NCBI GenBank assembly: GCA_039566865.1
Contig: CM076949.1
Coordinates: 2,766,501-2,830,500 of the forward strand
Reading direction: 5' to 3'
DNA from: Aurelia coerulea
Taxonomy: Eukaryota > Cnidaria > Scyphozoa > Semaeostomeae > Ulmaridae
DNA: 64,000 nucleotides
Part shown: in pieces, positions 1 to 27,567 of the stretch
Numbering within the stretch: position 1 is the stretch's first letter
Layout: every line of letters starts with the position of its first letter
The notes under the pieces: model-generated
Told to the model about the DNA's origin: nothing
The model's input: only the letters and a program-made list of their open reading frames with translations
Database searches by the model: none
Translations under genes and position numbers: made by a program

Positions 1-300
1 CAACGTATAAACTGTAAACAAATCTGTAAACACCGCACATTTCCATTCTTCTCCATTGTTTTCTCCAGTTTGTTTGGTGGCTTCATCCAGGCCACCAAAG
101 AATACTCATTTAAAATCTACTTCTATCCAAGCAATCGTAAAAGATATGAATGTTTGATTTTCCTCTGTAAAGTACAAAGATTTATCTTCAAAATGATGCT
201 TTCACTTTTGAAAAAATAGGTAAACGTATGTGTGATATTGCCCATCAAAAAACTTTGAAATGACCGTTTCGACCGAAATTTGCAGACGGAACACCTTTAA
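1..300 (+). repeat. Interspersed repeat, family D
   Basis: It shares words such as CTGTAAAC, GTACAAAGATTTATCTTC and TTTCAAAA.CT with 57100-57415 (+), 19600-19770 (+, partial) and 43230-43515 (-). It fills the AKR7 intron left of the exon at 323. Confidence 0.65.
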
Positions 301-322
301 TAATCCATCTGTCAATTCATAG

Positions 323-16283
<15,961 letters not shown>

Positions 16284-16736
16284 CACGAGGAAGTTCATAA
16301 ATGAACATTTAGAAGAAATTCTATACTCATTGAAATATCTGAAGTAGATTTTAATACAATAAGCAAGAAGCAGTGAAGGTAGAAAATGCGAATCATAAAC
16401 TGAATTTCACAAATGTAAGAAACAGAACTATTTTGATAGAAAAGTAAATTTGGGAATTTTTGAATCATAACTTACAGTATGAGAAGTAGTAGAATCACAA
16501 TTTTGATTCAATTGACAAAAATATGACACTATTTTACTGTTTCTGTATTCTTTGTCTATTTTCAGTGTAACTTTATTTTTGATTCAGAGTGTGTCAAAAT
16601 ATATCCCAGTTGTACAAAGGGTTACCACAGAAATTTTTGCAGTCTGACAATTTAATTCCCAATACATTAATCTTATTCCAGACATGGAGTTGTGCGTGAG
16701 GATAAAATACAACTTAAGCATTCCTTTAATAAACCA

Positions 16737-17342
16737 TTATTTACTCAATCTATTATACATATCAACTGCTTTTTTAGGAGGTATGAGACAATTTACAAGT
16801 CCTGGTCGCTTTTTCTTTGGTTTCTGTGTTCCATCATTGTCCTCATCAAATAAATTATCTATATCACCAATAAGCATTGTACTGTTATTAGTTCTCTTGG
16901 GTGCTTTAGTTTTCTTTGAATTCAATTTAATTTCCTCAGCTTGTTCTTTAGTAACGTGAAGAAACTTGCATTTGTCACCAAAACGACATCTACCTTTCTG
17001 AAACTTTCGACACAATTGTTTTTCAAATTTAGGTTTCTTTGGTTTCTCTTCTTTCTTTTTAATCTCTGTTGGCTGAACATGCCTTGAAAATAAATCGATT
17101 TTTCTTTCTTGTTCTTTCTGAAAAGGGTTGTCAAAGACACTACCAGGTCTGGTGCTGCTTTCAACTTGTCTTGACTGGGAATCAATTTTTGAAGATTTAC
17201 TGGAAACATTTGAGAAATCAAGGTCTGGAAGTGGAAGTTTTTCCTTTTGTGCAGATTTCTGACTTTCTATATCATCTGAAGAGTCCTCGGAATCTGAGCT
17301 GCTTGAAGAAGCATAGTTTGAAAGGCCTAACAGGCCGGCCAT
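16737..17342 (-). CDS. CCCH-type zinc-finger protein, single exon, 201 aa
   Basis: The frame opens with ATG in a strong context (CCAAG before, G after) and runs uninterrupted to a stop at 16737. A CCCH finger with C-x7-C-x5-C-x3-H spacing (CRKFQKGRCRFGDKCKFLH) covers residues 111-129. Such fingers bind RNA or proteins. The N-terminus is a Ser/Asp/Glu-rich acidic stretch (11-30) of casein-kinase-site type; Lys-rich blocks flank the finger. The C-terminus has a Pro/Lys segment (KKRPGLVNCLIPPKKA) that looks like a conserved motif. A family name cannot be given with confidence. The ATG lies 385 bp from that of the divergent SETD6 gene, suggesting a shared promoter. An ATTAAA polyadenylation variant on this strand (16730-16725) is next to the stop. 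Confidence 0.85.
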   Translation of the reverse strand: MAGLLGLSNYASSSSSDSEDSSDDIESQKSAQKEKLPLPDLDFSNVSSKSSKIDSQSRQVESSTRPGSVFDNPFQKEQERKIDLFSRHVQPTEIKKKEEKPKKPKFEKQLCRKFQKGRCRFGDKCKFLHVTKEQAEEIKLNSKKTKAPKRTNNSTMLIGDIDNLFDEDNDGTQKPKKKRPGLVNCLIPPKKAVDMYNRLSK

Positions 17343-17727
17343 CTTGGGTTCTTGTTGTGAGAAAATATTGATTAATCGATTTATTGATTATGATCTCCCC
17401 CGCAGTTACTTAATTTCAAAAGCTTTTCTTGGCCAGCAGTTTTCCCCTGAAAAAGCACGCTTACGATTTTGAAGAAGAAAACACACAATTTGACCGAGAG
17501 AAAACAGGTCTGTTAACTGTTTTGGCAGACTTCACATAAATTTTGTGCAGTTTTTCGTTATCTATGTTTTTCATGGGCCGTTTCGCCCCGAAATTTTGGT
17601 GCATATTTCAAATTGAGGCTATTCCCAATGCGAGGCTTTGTACAAACACCAGGCAAAGATCAAATCGTCCTTTTGGATTTCTGTTGGCCTTACAAGCGCA
17701 GTTTTGTATGTTTACGAAGAAAAAGCA
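17343..17727. promoter_or_regulatory. Putative bidirectional promoter between the CCCH gene and SETD6
   Basis: The region is the 385 bp between the divergent ATGs at 17342 (minus) and 17728 (plus). No exon, TATA box or repeat was recognised. The head-to-head arrangement and short distance are the only evidence. A frame in phase with the SETD6 ATG stays open for 30 codons upstream (from 17638), so an earlier start cannot be excluded, but the residues there do not resemble SETD6. Confidence 0.5.
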
Positions 17728-20700
17728 ATGGAGAATGCAACAGACAAAACGTCAAGCGTGCTCCAGAATTTCCTAAGCTGGTGTGTGAAACATAAGATCA
17801 AGATCAGCCCGAAGGTGAGGCCCTATATTATGTTTTTCATTGTTGAAAGCAGCAAGAAGTGGTCGAAAGATAGGCCAGGTTTATGTTGCCTCGCCGGTAA
17901 ACGCACTTGCTTATCACCTTCAGCTGGTAGGTCAAGTCCGGCTACCAGACAGATCGATTCTTGTGTTGTGCAAATAGTAATACGTGTGCCAATGATTCGA
18001 GGAACATATCTGCACTGCAGAGAATTCATAATTATTAAGCCAAAAATCTGCATACAACAATTTTAGCATGCACAAAAGCACAAGTATCTACTATACTACT
18101 ACTAGTCCAGGCTCCAGTCTGCAGAGTTGTGATACTTACAGCAATTTACACTACTAGAAGAACAGTAAGTTATTCAAAATAAACAATGAACAAAGGAAAC
18201 TTGACACTACATACCTGAGATTGCACTGAAAACTGCCACACTCTGCATGCATGCAGTTTGGACAACTGTGCACTGCTATTGCAAACTTGGACTGGAGTCT
18301 CCCTTTGCCATTTTTATGTAATCTTTATGTGCAGAGAATGCATCAGCTGAAAAGAAGAAAATTTTCAAAATAATGAAAAAATCAGGGATCGGCAAGTTGT
18401 GAATCAACTTTGTTGTAAATTGTAGTGATGGGCGCTGTGGGAGTTGAAGGGTGCTGCTGCCCCCTCGATGATTGGAAGAACAGCAACCCTTTTTTTGAAA
18501 ACAATGGAAGGAAACAATGTTTTAAATTGAGAAATAATGGTGTTGCCTGTACGAAAATACAAGGCCATGTAATAGCCATGTACAAGCCTTGTAGTTATGG
18601 CCTTGTAACCTTGTTATAGCCTGGAATAGCCTTGCTGTAACCTTGTAAATGGCTTGAAAAATGCTAATTAGCCTTGTAGAAGCCTTGTAGAAACCTTGTG
18701 TTAGACTGGTTGCAGATTGAAATCTTACTGATAGCCTTGTAATTTTCTTCCAAGGTTAGTACAAGGTCATAACAAGGTCATAATCCTCTCTACAAGGCTA
18801 AAACTTGGCCTGTACAAGGCCAAGTTTAGCCTTGTGTTTTTGTACAGGTGTCCATCACCAAGACTGGAAAGTTTGCAAAGTTTGCATATGGAAGCTTTGT
18901 GCCTGGCTATTGTTTCAAAACAATAACTCTATTGTACTTCCTTTGTTATACTTGAAATTGCACATGGAAGATTTTCTGCACAGGCAATATAAAATGTAGT
19001 CCGGTCCACCACACCACTATACAATTGTCTGAAAAGTTCTTTGTTAGGACAGTGAAGACTTTTCTGATGACATTGTCTGTGTAAGTTTTCCTAAAAACCT
19101 GCATCTTACTGATTTAATTTTAGATGAAGTTTAATAGAAAATGGTTGATGGATCCATTTGCCATTTGGTTAAACATTAGGACTTTTTTTCTTGAAGGTGA
19201 AGGTGACAAACATATCAACAAGTCATCGTTATGGCATCATTGCTGCAGAAGATATCAGATGTAGTGAAACATTAGTGGAAATTCCAAGAGATATTGCACT
19301 CACTCCAAATCAAGGTTCAATTGCATCAAGGCTAAGAGAATTCAAAGAAGCAAACATGGCAAGGTGAGTGAAGTTTGAAGTTTCCAATGAAACAGGTTGA
19401 GAAAGACGTAAGTATATGAGCCAGGGGGCTTGGAGAGTGGTAGTCCCCTCAAAATCAGAAAGAAAAAAATATGAGTCCTTTTTGGGCAAAGATTGTCCCT
19501 TAGCTAGGCAATAATGTTTGGTAAACAATGAAACTTGGAATGGCTTCACCCAAGTTGCCAAAAAGTCACCTTTAAAAATCAGCTAATATAAGCAATTAAT
19601 TGCAAGAGATGTCAATTTTTGGTTCGTTTATCTGTGAAATGTAAGGATTCATCTTCAAAATAACGTTTTCATTGTGAGAAAAAGACAGATGTAAATCTGC
19701 CTTTCAAAATACTGTAAAATCACCATTTCAACCAAATTTGGAAATAGACAAAATAGATCCCCATTAATACTTTTTATTGCTTCAGGCTGCAACAGACAAG
19801 TGGTTGGATTTCACTTCTCCTTGCACTTATGTATGAGCTGAAGAAAGAGGATTCGTACTGGGCCCCATATCTCGCTATCTGCCCAGACACCACTGAATTA
19901 AACCAGCCTATGTTTTGGAGTGAAGAAGAAAGACAAGAGGAATTGAATGGGTTGGCAGTCCTTTGGGACGTGCAAAGAGATTTATTCAACATTGAACGGG
20001 AATATCAGCAATTTGCAGTTCCTTTTATAGAAAAGAACTTGGACATACTGAGGTTTGTAAATTTTTGATAAATGAACAGGATAATGATTTCATTTTATCT
20101 GGTCTGCTTGCTCTGGTTTTCTGCCCCCTCCCCCCCCAAATTTCCTGCCTTTCTCTTCACATTGCCATTCTTCCAAATTCAAGACCCTCAAAATTTCACT
20201 TCAAAGATTGTATTTATTTACAGTACAATACAGTACAATTACATTGCTTATATGGTATACTTTGCCCCAATTTGCCTACTAGAGCTAGCCTGTTAACAGG
20301 CCTTTTTTAAACATTCTTCTGATCTCAGGCTATACTAGAAGTTTAAAGCTCTGTGTAGATGTAAGATGTAAGATGTAAGATGTGTAGCTACAAGATGAAA
20401 ATTTTGCACACATGGCCAAAATTGGAGCTCCACAAGCTCCTTGCGACATTCCTTGGAAATATGGCAGTGCTTGCTGCTGTACTTTGTACCTGAGTCTTTA
20501 AACCTTTAATTGATTGTCTCGAAAAACTCGATATTAAAGTATTTTCCTTATTTCAGATGGCTGGATCTTATGGAGCTAGGCAGTTACACTCTTTTCTTCC
20601 ACATAACATTGTTATTTCTCATTACAGCAATAACACTGTTGCACGAATGAGCTAATATTGGCCACTAAGCAGAGTTAACATTTCTCCATTTACTCCGATT

Positions 20701-23700
20701 TTAGCAAAGAAAGCCATGACTTGAGTCTCTACAAACACATGGTCGGCTTTGTGATGTCATACAGTTTCACAGATTACCAAACCAATGAAACGCTGATGGT
20801 ACCAGTAGCAGATATCTTTAATCACCACACTAATAATAATGCGCAACTTTCATTTGACGATGAGTCTTCACTGAGGATGATCAGCACAAAACCAATAAAA
20901 AAGGTGGGTCTTCGACTTTCCTAGATAGTAGGCTTGAATTAGCTTTTATTTCATAGCTATTGTATATATAAGTTTAAAGGCAGAAACACCGCAATACAAC
21001 AAAACAACAGCATATGGTTGAATAAATTTTATGCCAATATTTTCTTCATGGCCGTAATGTAACAGTTGCATTAACTTAACTGTTACAGCCCTGAAGAAGT
21101 CCTGCATGGCAGGACTAAATATTGGCATAAAATTTATTCAACCATTTGCTGTTGTTCTTGTTGTGTTGCGGTGTTTCTGCCTTTAAACTTATTAATTTAT
21201 TCGTCACCGCTAGCATCTTCGGATCCGACAATCGACGCTGGTATCGTGGCCTTTCCTTTTTCAAATTATTTTATTGTATATATGCCTACTTTAAATAAGT
21301 TAATGATAATAATCTTCTATGCTCACAAGGAGCTGAATCCAAGAGTGCAAAATTGCCATGTTAAGTGGACCATGCTAGCCCATTCGATGTTTAGCGGAGA
21401 TGGTTCAGTAGTGGCAGCACACTTGACTACCAATCTGAAGTTTGGTGGTTGGAGTCCCCACCCTGCCGAACCTGCTACGTAGAATGAGGAGAGTCACCAA
21501 CTCTCTGTAATTCCAGGCTAATAGAATCACGAGGTGTGGTCACATCGCGTGGAAGGACCAAGACATTGCTCCAATAAATTTAATTTCTCAGCGTCCTAAG
21601 ACTACCTTCGGAGGATTAGAAATATAGAAAAACAATACGATATTCATCAGCTTATTGCGACTGTAAAAAGTGTGATTCTTGGTCGAGTTTTCTACTTTAG
21701 ATATTTTGCCCCATTGCTCATCAGTTTATTATTGGAATGGAGTATTTTCAAGAGAGTGGAAGACATGTAAGAAAGGGAGATTGAGAAGATGTAGAAACCG
21801 TAGAAGGAGAATTCAGTCTGAGTTTCCTGCTATTCTTAATGTACTTTTTTTATTTGTAATCTCAGTTCTAACGGAAGTTCTGAGGAAACAGAAGTTGTAT
21901 ATCAAGGTTGATGTAATCTTAAACCAGCATTATGTTTGATTGTTGAATATTTGAAAAGCTATGTTTCTTTCACAAATGCATAAATGCCAGTACCATATGA
22001 TTGTGTGTCCATTTTTTAGGGTGAAGAGATATTCAACACTTTTGGAAAACTAGGAAATTCGCACCTCCTTCATATGTATGGGTTCGTAGAGAAGCTGCCA
22101 AATCCAAATGACACAGTAAGTATTTTAACAACCAAGGCCTAGTTTAAAAATCGTTTCTTTGCTGTGTTGGATTGAGATCCAAATGGTTAAAATGGCCATT
22201 TTTCAAAATGCACAAACGCAGTGGTTGATCACACGTAGAAACCGCGGCCCATGGCCTAGAATTGATTAATTAAACGCAGCAGAAATACGATGTTTAAATC
22301 AAGTTGCTTTTCTGGCGTTTGATATGACAGAGCTGGTGAACCCCTGCCGTTTTATCTACTGTATTTAAAACGGCAGGTGACTTAAACATCGTTTTATGTT
22401 GAATTTAATTGACACTGAGAAGTTTTTAGCAACATCTAGTAAATTCCACACGGCAAAAAACGATGTTTAAACTGGGCCTTACAGTTACTAATTTGAGTAC
22501 CAGTTTTTTAATTTTAATGAATGTCATTTTTCCAGCCAAAAATAAGTGACAATCCGTTCTATTTCATCATCGATAGACGCTCACACTTCCAGTTATGATA
22601 ATGACCATCCATTTATTTTTTGGATGCTCAATGCAAGAGAAGCTGAACTCTAGTTGCCTTCGCTATGCAATCTCGAAGAGTGCAACTTGAAATCTTTATT
22701 TACTGTTATTTTGATAGGTGGAAATACCATTGACTCAAATCGTTGATGCATTAGAAGCAACTGACATCGAAAAACTACCAGTTCTACAAGCAATGCTTGC
22801 TTTCATGCGAAAGATGGTGAGTAAGGCAAAGCAATTAGCGATTACTGGCAAAGCAATTAGCGATTGCTGACAAAGGGAATTAAATGCCTGGTTGGTCGAC
22901 TTATAAACAAAAACAAGCAAGCCGCGAAAGTTGCACTGAAACCCAGGTAGCTAGCTCGCTCGTTGTGCATTCCAGAAATGGTTTTTGAGAGCAAACATGA
23001 GCCTATATCCATAGAAGAAGGATGTATCTAGACTTCTGCCTCGGGCATTTCATTTTGTTAAGCGCAGAAGCTGAGCAGTAAGTGTTTTAATTACACCCAA
23101 AGGACAGGAGAATTTAATCGCCTGTAAATCCGCTTCTGAACTAAACAAATAAAATGTCGGAGGCAGAAGTTTAGACATATCCTTCTTCTTTCGATTTATG
23201 CTCATGTTTGCTCTTAAAAACCATCTCTGGAATGCACAACGAGTGACCTAGCTACCTGGGTTTCAGAGCATTTCTTGTGGCTTGCATTGTTTTTGTTTAT
23301 GACTTGACCAACCAGGCATATAATTCCCTTTGTCTAAGATCGCTAATCGCTTTGTACCTCGGTGTCAACAAAAAGTAGCCGAGCCTATTGTAACATTATC
23401 TGTCCTTGTTGAGTAAAAGGCATTCAGTACAGTTTCGCTTAGTTGTCGGTACTTATGTTTCTAGCTTTTGCGTTTTGATTTAATGCCACCAAAACAACAC
23501 AAAGTGCTAAAGAAATATTTGTTTTTCTCAGAGATCGAGATACACTATGATTACATTCATCAAGTTTTTGTTCACCCTCTTCTATAAAAAGCAATTTTAT
23601 CGAACTGTTTTCTCTGATCTGTTGTTTATTATTTTAGGGAATTGCTAATGAGAAGGAACCGTTTATATTCTCGACATCTGGGCTGAAATCTGGACCTGAT

Positions 23701-26251
23701 ATGTATGCTGTGCTAAGAGTGAGTATACTGTATGTCCCCGTTATTTTGTAAAGCTCAAATGCCTTTTATCAAAGTATCTCATTATGAAATTTGGATCCTT
23801 ATTACTCTTGATCTGGTGAGAAAGCAGCACAGAGAAATGCCTTGCAGGGCTCAGTAAAAAAAGGCAGGGCCAGGGTATGAAGCAAAATTGGAATAGCTTT
23901 GATCATAAATCACACAATATTATGTTTTGAATTTTTTGCAACCTTTTCAGTCTTTTAAAGATCATCCGAAGAATACTGACTGTAGCAACCTCTGATTTCG
24001 AGTCTGAAGATAGGCTGCAGATTACGGCGTACTACATTTCCACAGGGAGGAAGTCTATCAGTGCAAAGTTCTTTGAGGGATTTCTTTGATAAAGATATAT
24101 ATTTTGATATTTGATTCTGCAATATAAAATTACAAAGGAAGAAATTGAATATCGGGTGAACCAGAAAAAAGTTCCAACTTTTGAAAATTCATAGCATCAA
24201 GAGTACTGGATTGATTGGAATTAATCAATATATGCTTGACAGCCAACAGATCGACGTATTTTTGTAATTTTTCTCGCCTTGTTACAAGCACTGGAAAAAT
24301 TGGTAAATTCAAATTCAGAAAAACTGTGTGGTTGCAAATGACTGAAAAAGGCCTAAAATACATGATCAAATCATACAGGACTTCTCGCTCAGAACAACAG
24401 AGAAAAAGCAATTTCTCATGGGTGAGAGATATCGTCTGCACATTTTTTGCCATAGGATTGAAAATCTTTAGTATCTGTTTGAGAATCCATATAGTATTAC
24501 TGTATTATTCTTGAGAGGGGTGGAACACCCATGTCTATTGTTCTGTGTGAGGAGAGTCCTAACGATTTGATCAATGTTTTAGGCCCTTTTTCAGCCATTT
24601 TGAAAACATGAAATTTTTGTAAAGTTGAATTTATCTGTATTTGCAGTGCTTGTAAGAAGACGAGAAAATAACAAAAATACTTTGATCTTTTGGCTTTTAA
24701 CTAGAATTTGAATCATTCAAATCGATGCAGTACTTGTGGTGCTACGAATTTTCGAAAGTGGGAACTTTTTTCTGGCTCACACGGTACAATACAAAAACCA
24801 TAAAGTTAAAAGCCTAATACAAGACTACAAAATCTATGATAAAAGAAAAGAAAAACAAACTCCTAAATAGATTGTCTTAAACTTGATACTTTTTATACTA
24901 CTTGATGTGTTGATATACTTGATTGCCTTGGTAAGGTACTGGTATAGACAAAATCGGCTAAGCTTTCTTTACACCCATTTCATGTCATGTGATCAATCTC
25001 TTGATAAAACATCTTTTGATTTATCTAACATATTTCGTGCCATGCAAAGTTGTGCCATGAGTGCAATAAGTAGCATAATGCTAAAGCTTCCCAAGAGTAT
25101 GGTCACATGACTTGAAATGGGTAAAACAAACCTTAGCTGATTAGGTCTATTAGGTTGCCAATAATTATTTTAGTATACTAACTGAACGGGCCATAAAGGA
25201 ATGACAAATTAGTTAGGGACCAGCTGGCATGCAAGTCCACAGGCAGGCTATATAGGGACCAATTTCTACAACAGGGATGGATTAATCACCTTTGGAAACT
25301 AGAAACATATTAACGTCCTATCTTTTTTGACAGATTCTTCATATGGACTTCAGAGAATTCACTGGCCTATTACAAGATCACATTAGCTGGTATCAAGATG
25401 GTTACTTTACTTATTTACTAGAACATGTTCATCAAGCTGCAAGCAGGGTACAAAATAGCGAAGACGAAACAACGAAAAACAAAGCCGACGAATCTGATGA
25501 CGAAATCATGATCGTGAAGGAGGTTAAAGGGGGTACGAAGGCTAAAAATGAAATCGAGGCTGTACACACGGAAACGAAGGCTGGGAAGAGTAAGGAGATA
25601 AATAACGAGGAGAAAAATTCAGTTGGTAGGGCAGAGGGAAACTGTGTGAAAGAAGGAAAGCTAGATACTAACGAGAAACATGAACTTCATAATATCAAAG
25701 AAGGCGATAGCAAGGATCTGAAAGTAAACGATAGAGAACTTAATTCAACAGTTAAGGTTGCTTCGAACTGTGTGAAAGAGGGAACGTTAGATGCTGACAA
25801 GAAACAAGTGCCTACTGGGAAGGATACGAAGAAGGAAAATGAAGTTGTTGGATCGAAATGTGATCAAAAGAAAAAGTCATCTCCCACTTCAGATAGCTCA
25901 AGAAAATCGAAAAACAGGAAACGAAAACCTGCCAAACCGGTTAACGCTTCAGATGACTCCGATGACGAACTCATTCCAAGAAATGTTAAACTTTCAAAGA
26001 AACGAATTAATAACGATACACATGTAACTAATTTTGTTGATAAAAATCATGAAAATGATAGTGGAGATGTTAAAGAGAAAATTAAAGGGAGAGAATTATT
26101 AGTACAACGATCCGGATTTGTGAAAGGGTCCGCAGAAGATACGGCAAAATGGGTGCTGCAGTTACCATCGATTGAGGGAGAACATTCTGAAGACCCAGAG
26201 GATGGCAGTGATGATGATAGTGAAACACAACTGCAACTTACTTATGGTTAG
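17728..26251 (+). CDS. SETD6: SETD6-type protein-lysine N-methyltransferase, eight exons, about 637 aa
   Basis: SETD6 is a nuclear SET-domain enzyme of the Rubisco-LSMT class; human SETD6 monomethylates RelA and H2A.Z. Exons: 17728-17814, 19197-19363, 19786-20052, 20705-20903, 22020-22115, 22718-22816, 23638-23718 and 25334-26251. All borders are AG/GT and the total of 1,914 nt is a multiple of three. The start (GCAATGG) is a good Kozak context and begins a SETD6-like N-terminus ([15 protein letters not shown]). Further matches are [10 protein letters not shown] (SET start), [28 protein letters not shown] (the NHxxxN motif) and [13 protein letters not shown] followed by HMYGFVE. In the family the penultimate motif is FNTYG; here Phe replaces the catalytic-site Tyr (codon 22041-22043). 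Exon 8 carries the start of the substrate-binding lobe, then about 260 charged Lys/Glu/Asp/Ser-rich residues instead of the usual short C-terminus. Confidence 0.92.
18545..18849. mobile_element. Fold-back element with repeated CCTTGTA / TACAAGG heptamers
   Basis: The ends CCTGTACGAAAATACAAGGC and GCCTTGTGTTTTTGTACAGG are inverted. The left half carries many CCTTGTA copies, the right half TACAAGG copies, i.e. inverted sub-terminal repeats of the sort transposases bind. In SETD6 intron 1. Confidence 0.7.
20971..21189. mobile_element. 219-bp TA-flanked fold-back element in SETD6 intron
   Basis: Arms of about 72 bp (AGTTTAAAGGCAGAAACACC ...) are complementary; TA lies on each side (20969-20970, 21190-21191). 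Confidence 0.82.
21380..21560 (+). mobile_element. tRNA-derived SINE copy in SETD6 intron
   Basis: The plus strand shows a tRNA-like A box (GGAGATGGTTCAGTAGTGG) and B box (GGTGGTTGGAGTCC), followed by CACCCTGCCGAACCTGCTAC. The same text, inverted, stands at 38175-38395, where both boxes are closer to a tRNA. Confidence 0.65.
22136..22479. mobile_element. MITE, family C, in SETD6 intron
   Basis: Ends GGCCTAGTTTAAAAATCG / CGATGTTTAAACTGGGCC. A shorter copy of the family is at 61386-61534. Confidence 0.75.
22848..23353. mobile_element. Fold-back element in SETD6 intron, relative of 47950-48468
   Basis: The left arm (GCAATTAGCGATTGCTGAC ...) is complementary to the right arm (... CTAAGATCGCTAATCGC) over about 220 bp. 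Shared text with 47950-48468 includes the CTCTTAAAAACCATCT segment. No clear target duplication is seen; the left edge carries a short tandem copy of CAAAGCAATTAGCGATT. Confidence 0.7.
24152..24784. mobile_element. TA-flanked MITE in SETD6 intron
   Basis: Ends TCGGGTGAACCAGAAAAAAG and CTTTTTTCTGGCTCACACGG flanked by TA; related by its terminus to 42079-42697. Confidence 0.75.
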
Positions 26252-26255
26252 TATT

Positions 26256-26706
26256 CAGTAAGGCCCCGCATTCAAGAAACCACTTTTTCACACCTTAGTC
26301 TGAGAGATTTCTTATATCTATGATATTTTTCATTTTTTAGGCTGAAAGTTTCTCATGTTTCTAATTTCTTTTCTGGAAAGTCTTGGAAAAATAGTTTACG
26401 ACAGAAAAGGGTTATTTATAGATAGATTAGCCATATGTCTATGTTATCAATGATTGTCAAGAACATAACTAAAATTTAGGCACAAATCTGTTTAATCTAG
26501 GATATCTTGGTAGCAATTTGTTATGAACCCTGCATGAAGTGGAATACTCGCCAGACCGTCAGGCCAGGACTTAGTGTTGATCAAAATACAAGAAACTTCA
26601 TTTTTGGGAAGGAACCTCAAGAGTTTGTTATAAGTAGGGGGGCTAATTATTTTTCAGTAGCCTAAAAATTTCTTTCAGGTGGTTTCTTGAATGCGTACCC
26701 TTATTG
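26256..26706. mobile_element. MITE, family A, just downstream of the SETD6 stop
   Basis: It aligns over its whole length with 12063-12518 (CAGTAAGGCCCCGCATTCAA start). The right end is partly decayed. It starts 5 bp after the SETD6 stop and 10 bp after a possible donor. Confidence 0.8.
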
Positions 26707-26935
26707 CTTTTAATCACAGTTTGAATCGTGAATTTAAACTTTTCGATTTTCATTTATTTCTTTGCGTAAATCCTGAAAAATCTGGAAAAACCTATCCTGG
26801 AAAGTGTTTCGTATTCTATTTTGGAATTCATGAGTCCCCAAGTATTGTTCGTCAAAATAGTGAGGTGAGTCTCTTGGAGGGGTGCTTATTCGAGAGGGTA
26901 TAGCTCGTCTGACTGGATGCGTAATCTAAGGAATA

Positions 26936-27103
26936 CAGTATTACCCCGCCAATAAGAATCTCATTTTGTAAAACCAGGATGCTTGGTTTCTTATAAGTTT
27001 TATATAAATGTTATATGAAACCAAATCTTGGACAATGACTATGGTGCCATCTGGTAGGCTGTAGTTTCTTATAAGTCAGTTTCTTAGTGGTGGGGTAATA
27101 CTG
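26936..27103. mobile_element. 168-bp TA-flanked MITE
   Basis: Ends CAGTATTACCCCGCCAATAA and TTAGTGGTGGGGTAATACTG with TA on each side. Confidence 0.85.
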
Positions 27104-27156
27104 TACTCAAGTTCTATGGCAAAGTATTTTACATTTTCGCTTCATTTTTATTCCAG

Positions 27157-27567
27157 ATCAAATTAACAGTATATTACCGCCGAGTTGGAAGATCACAATG
27201 CGAAGGTAAGTTGTTAGAGACATTTAACGCTAATAGAAAGATAATTTCCTATGATCTAGGAGCATTCGACAAAAGTACCAGCATAGCAAGGGTGAGTTTG
27301 GTAAAACAAAAGATCTATTGCAGGTTTATGAGAAGACAAAGCGATCTGCCTTTCACGAGAAAGAATATCACACCTCTGAGTGCACTCAATCAAATTAAAA
27401 TAAACAGAAGGCAAAGAATTATGGTCGGCTGCGTTGAAGGGGCGAAATCTATTCTTGAGGCTGCCAAATTGCTTTGTCGTAACAAACCTGTATCCTTTAT
27501 TTTACAAAATTCACTATTGCTACCTAGACTGATTACGATGAGTCCCAGTAATCGCTATCCAAAATGA
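27157..27567 (+). CDS. Possible alternative 3' exons of the SETD6 gene
   Basis: A good donor (TATG|GTTAGT) lies five bases before the SETD6 stop, at 26246/26247. An acceptor at 27156 (TTATTCCAG) opens a 49-bp exon to 27205 (CGAAG|GTAAGT), and another acceptor at 27323 (CTATTGCAG) opens a frame ending in TGA at 27567. The three pieces join in phase without a stop and would add roughly 95 residues (beginning DQINSILPPSWK). No known domain is seen. It may be a real alternative C-terminus or chance; transcripts would settle it. Confidence 0.3.
   Translation: MKLTVYYRRVGRSQCEGKLLETFNANRKIISYDLGAFDKSTSIARVSLVKQKIYCRFMRRQSDLPFTRKNITPLSALNQIKINRRQRIMVGCVEGAKSILEAAKLLCRNKPVSFILQNSLLLPRLITMSPSNRYPK

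Noticed and set aside
20357..20385. GTAAGAT tandem repeat as a CRISPR-like array
   Set aside because: Simple 7-base microsatellite of a few units; the genome is eukaryotic.
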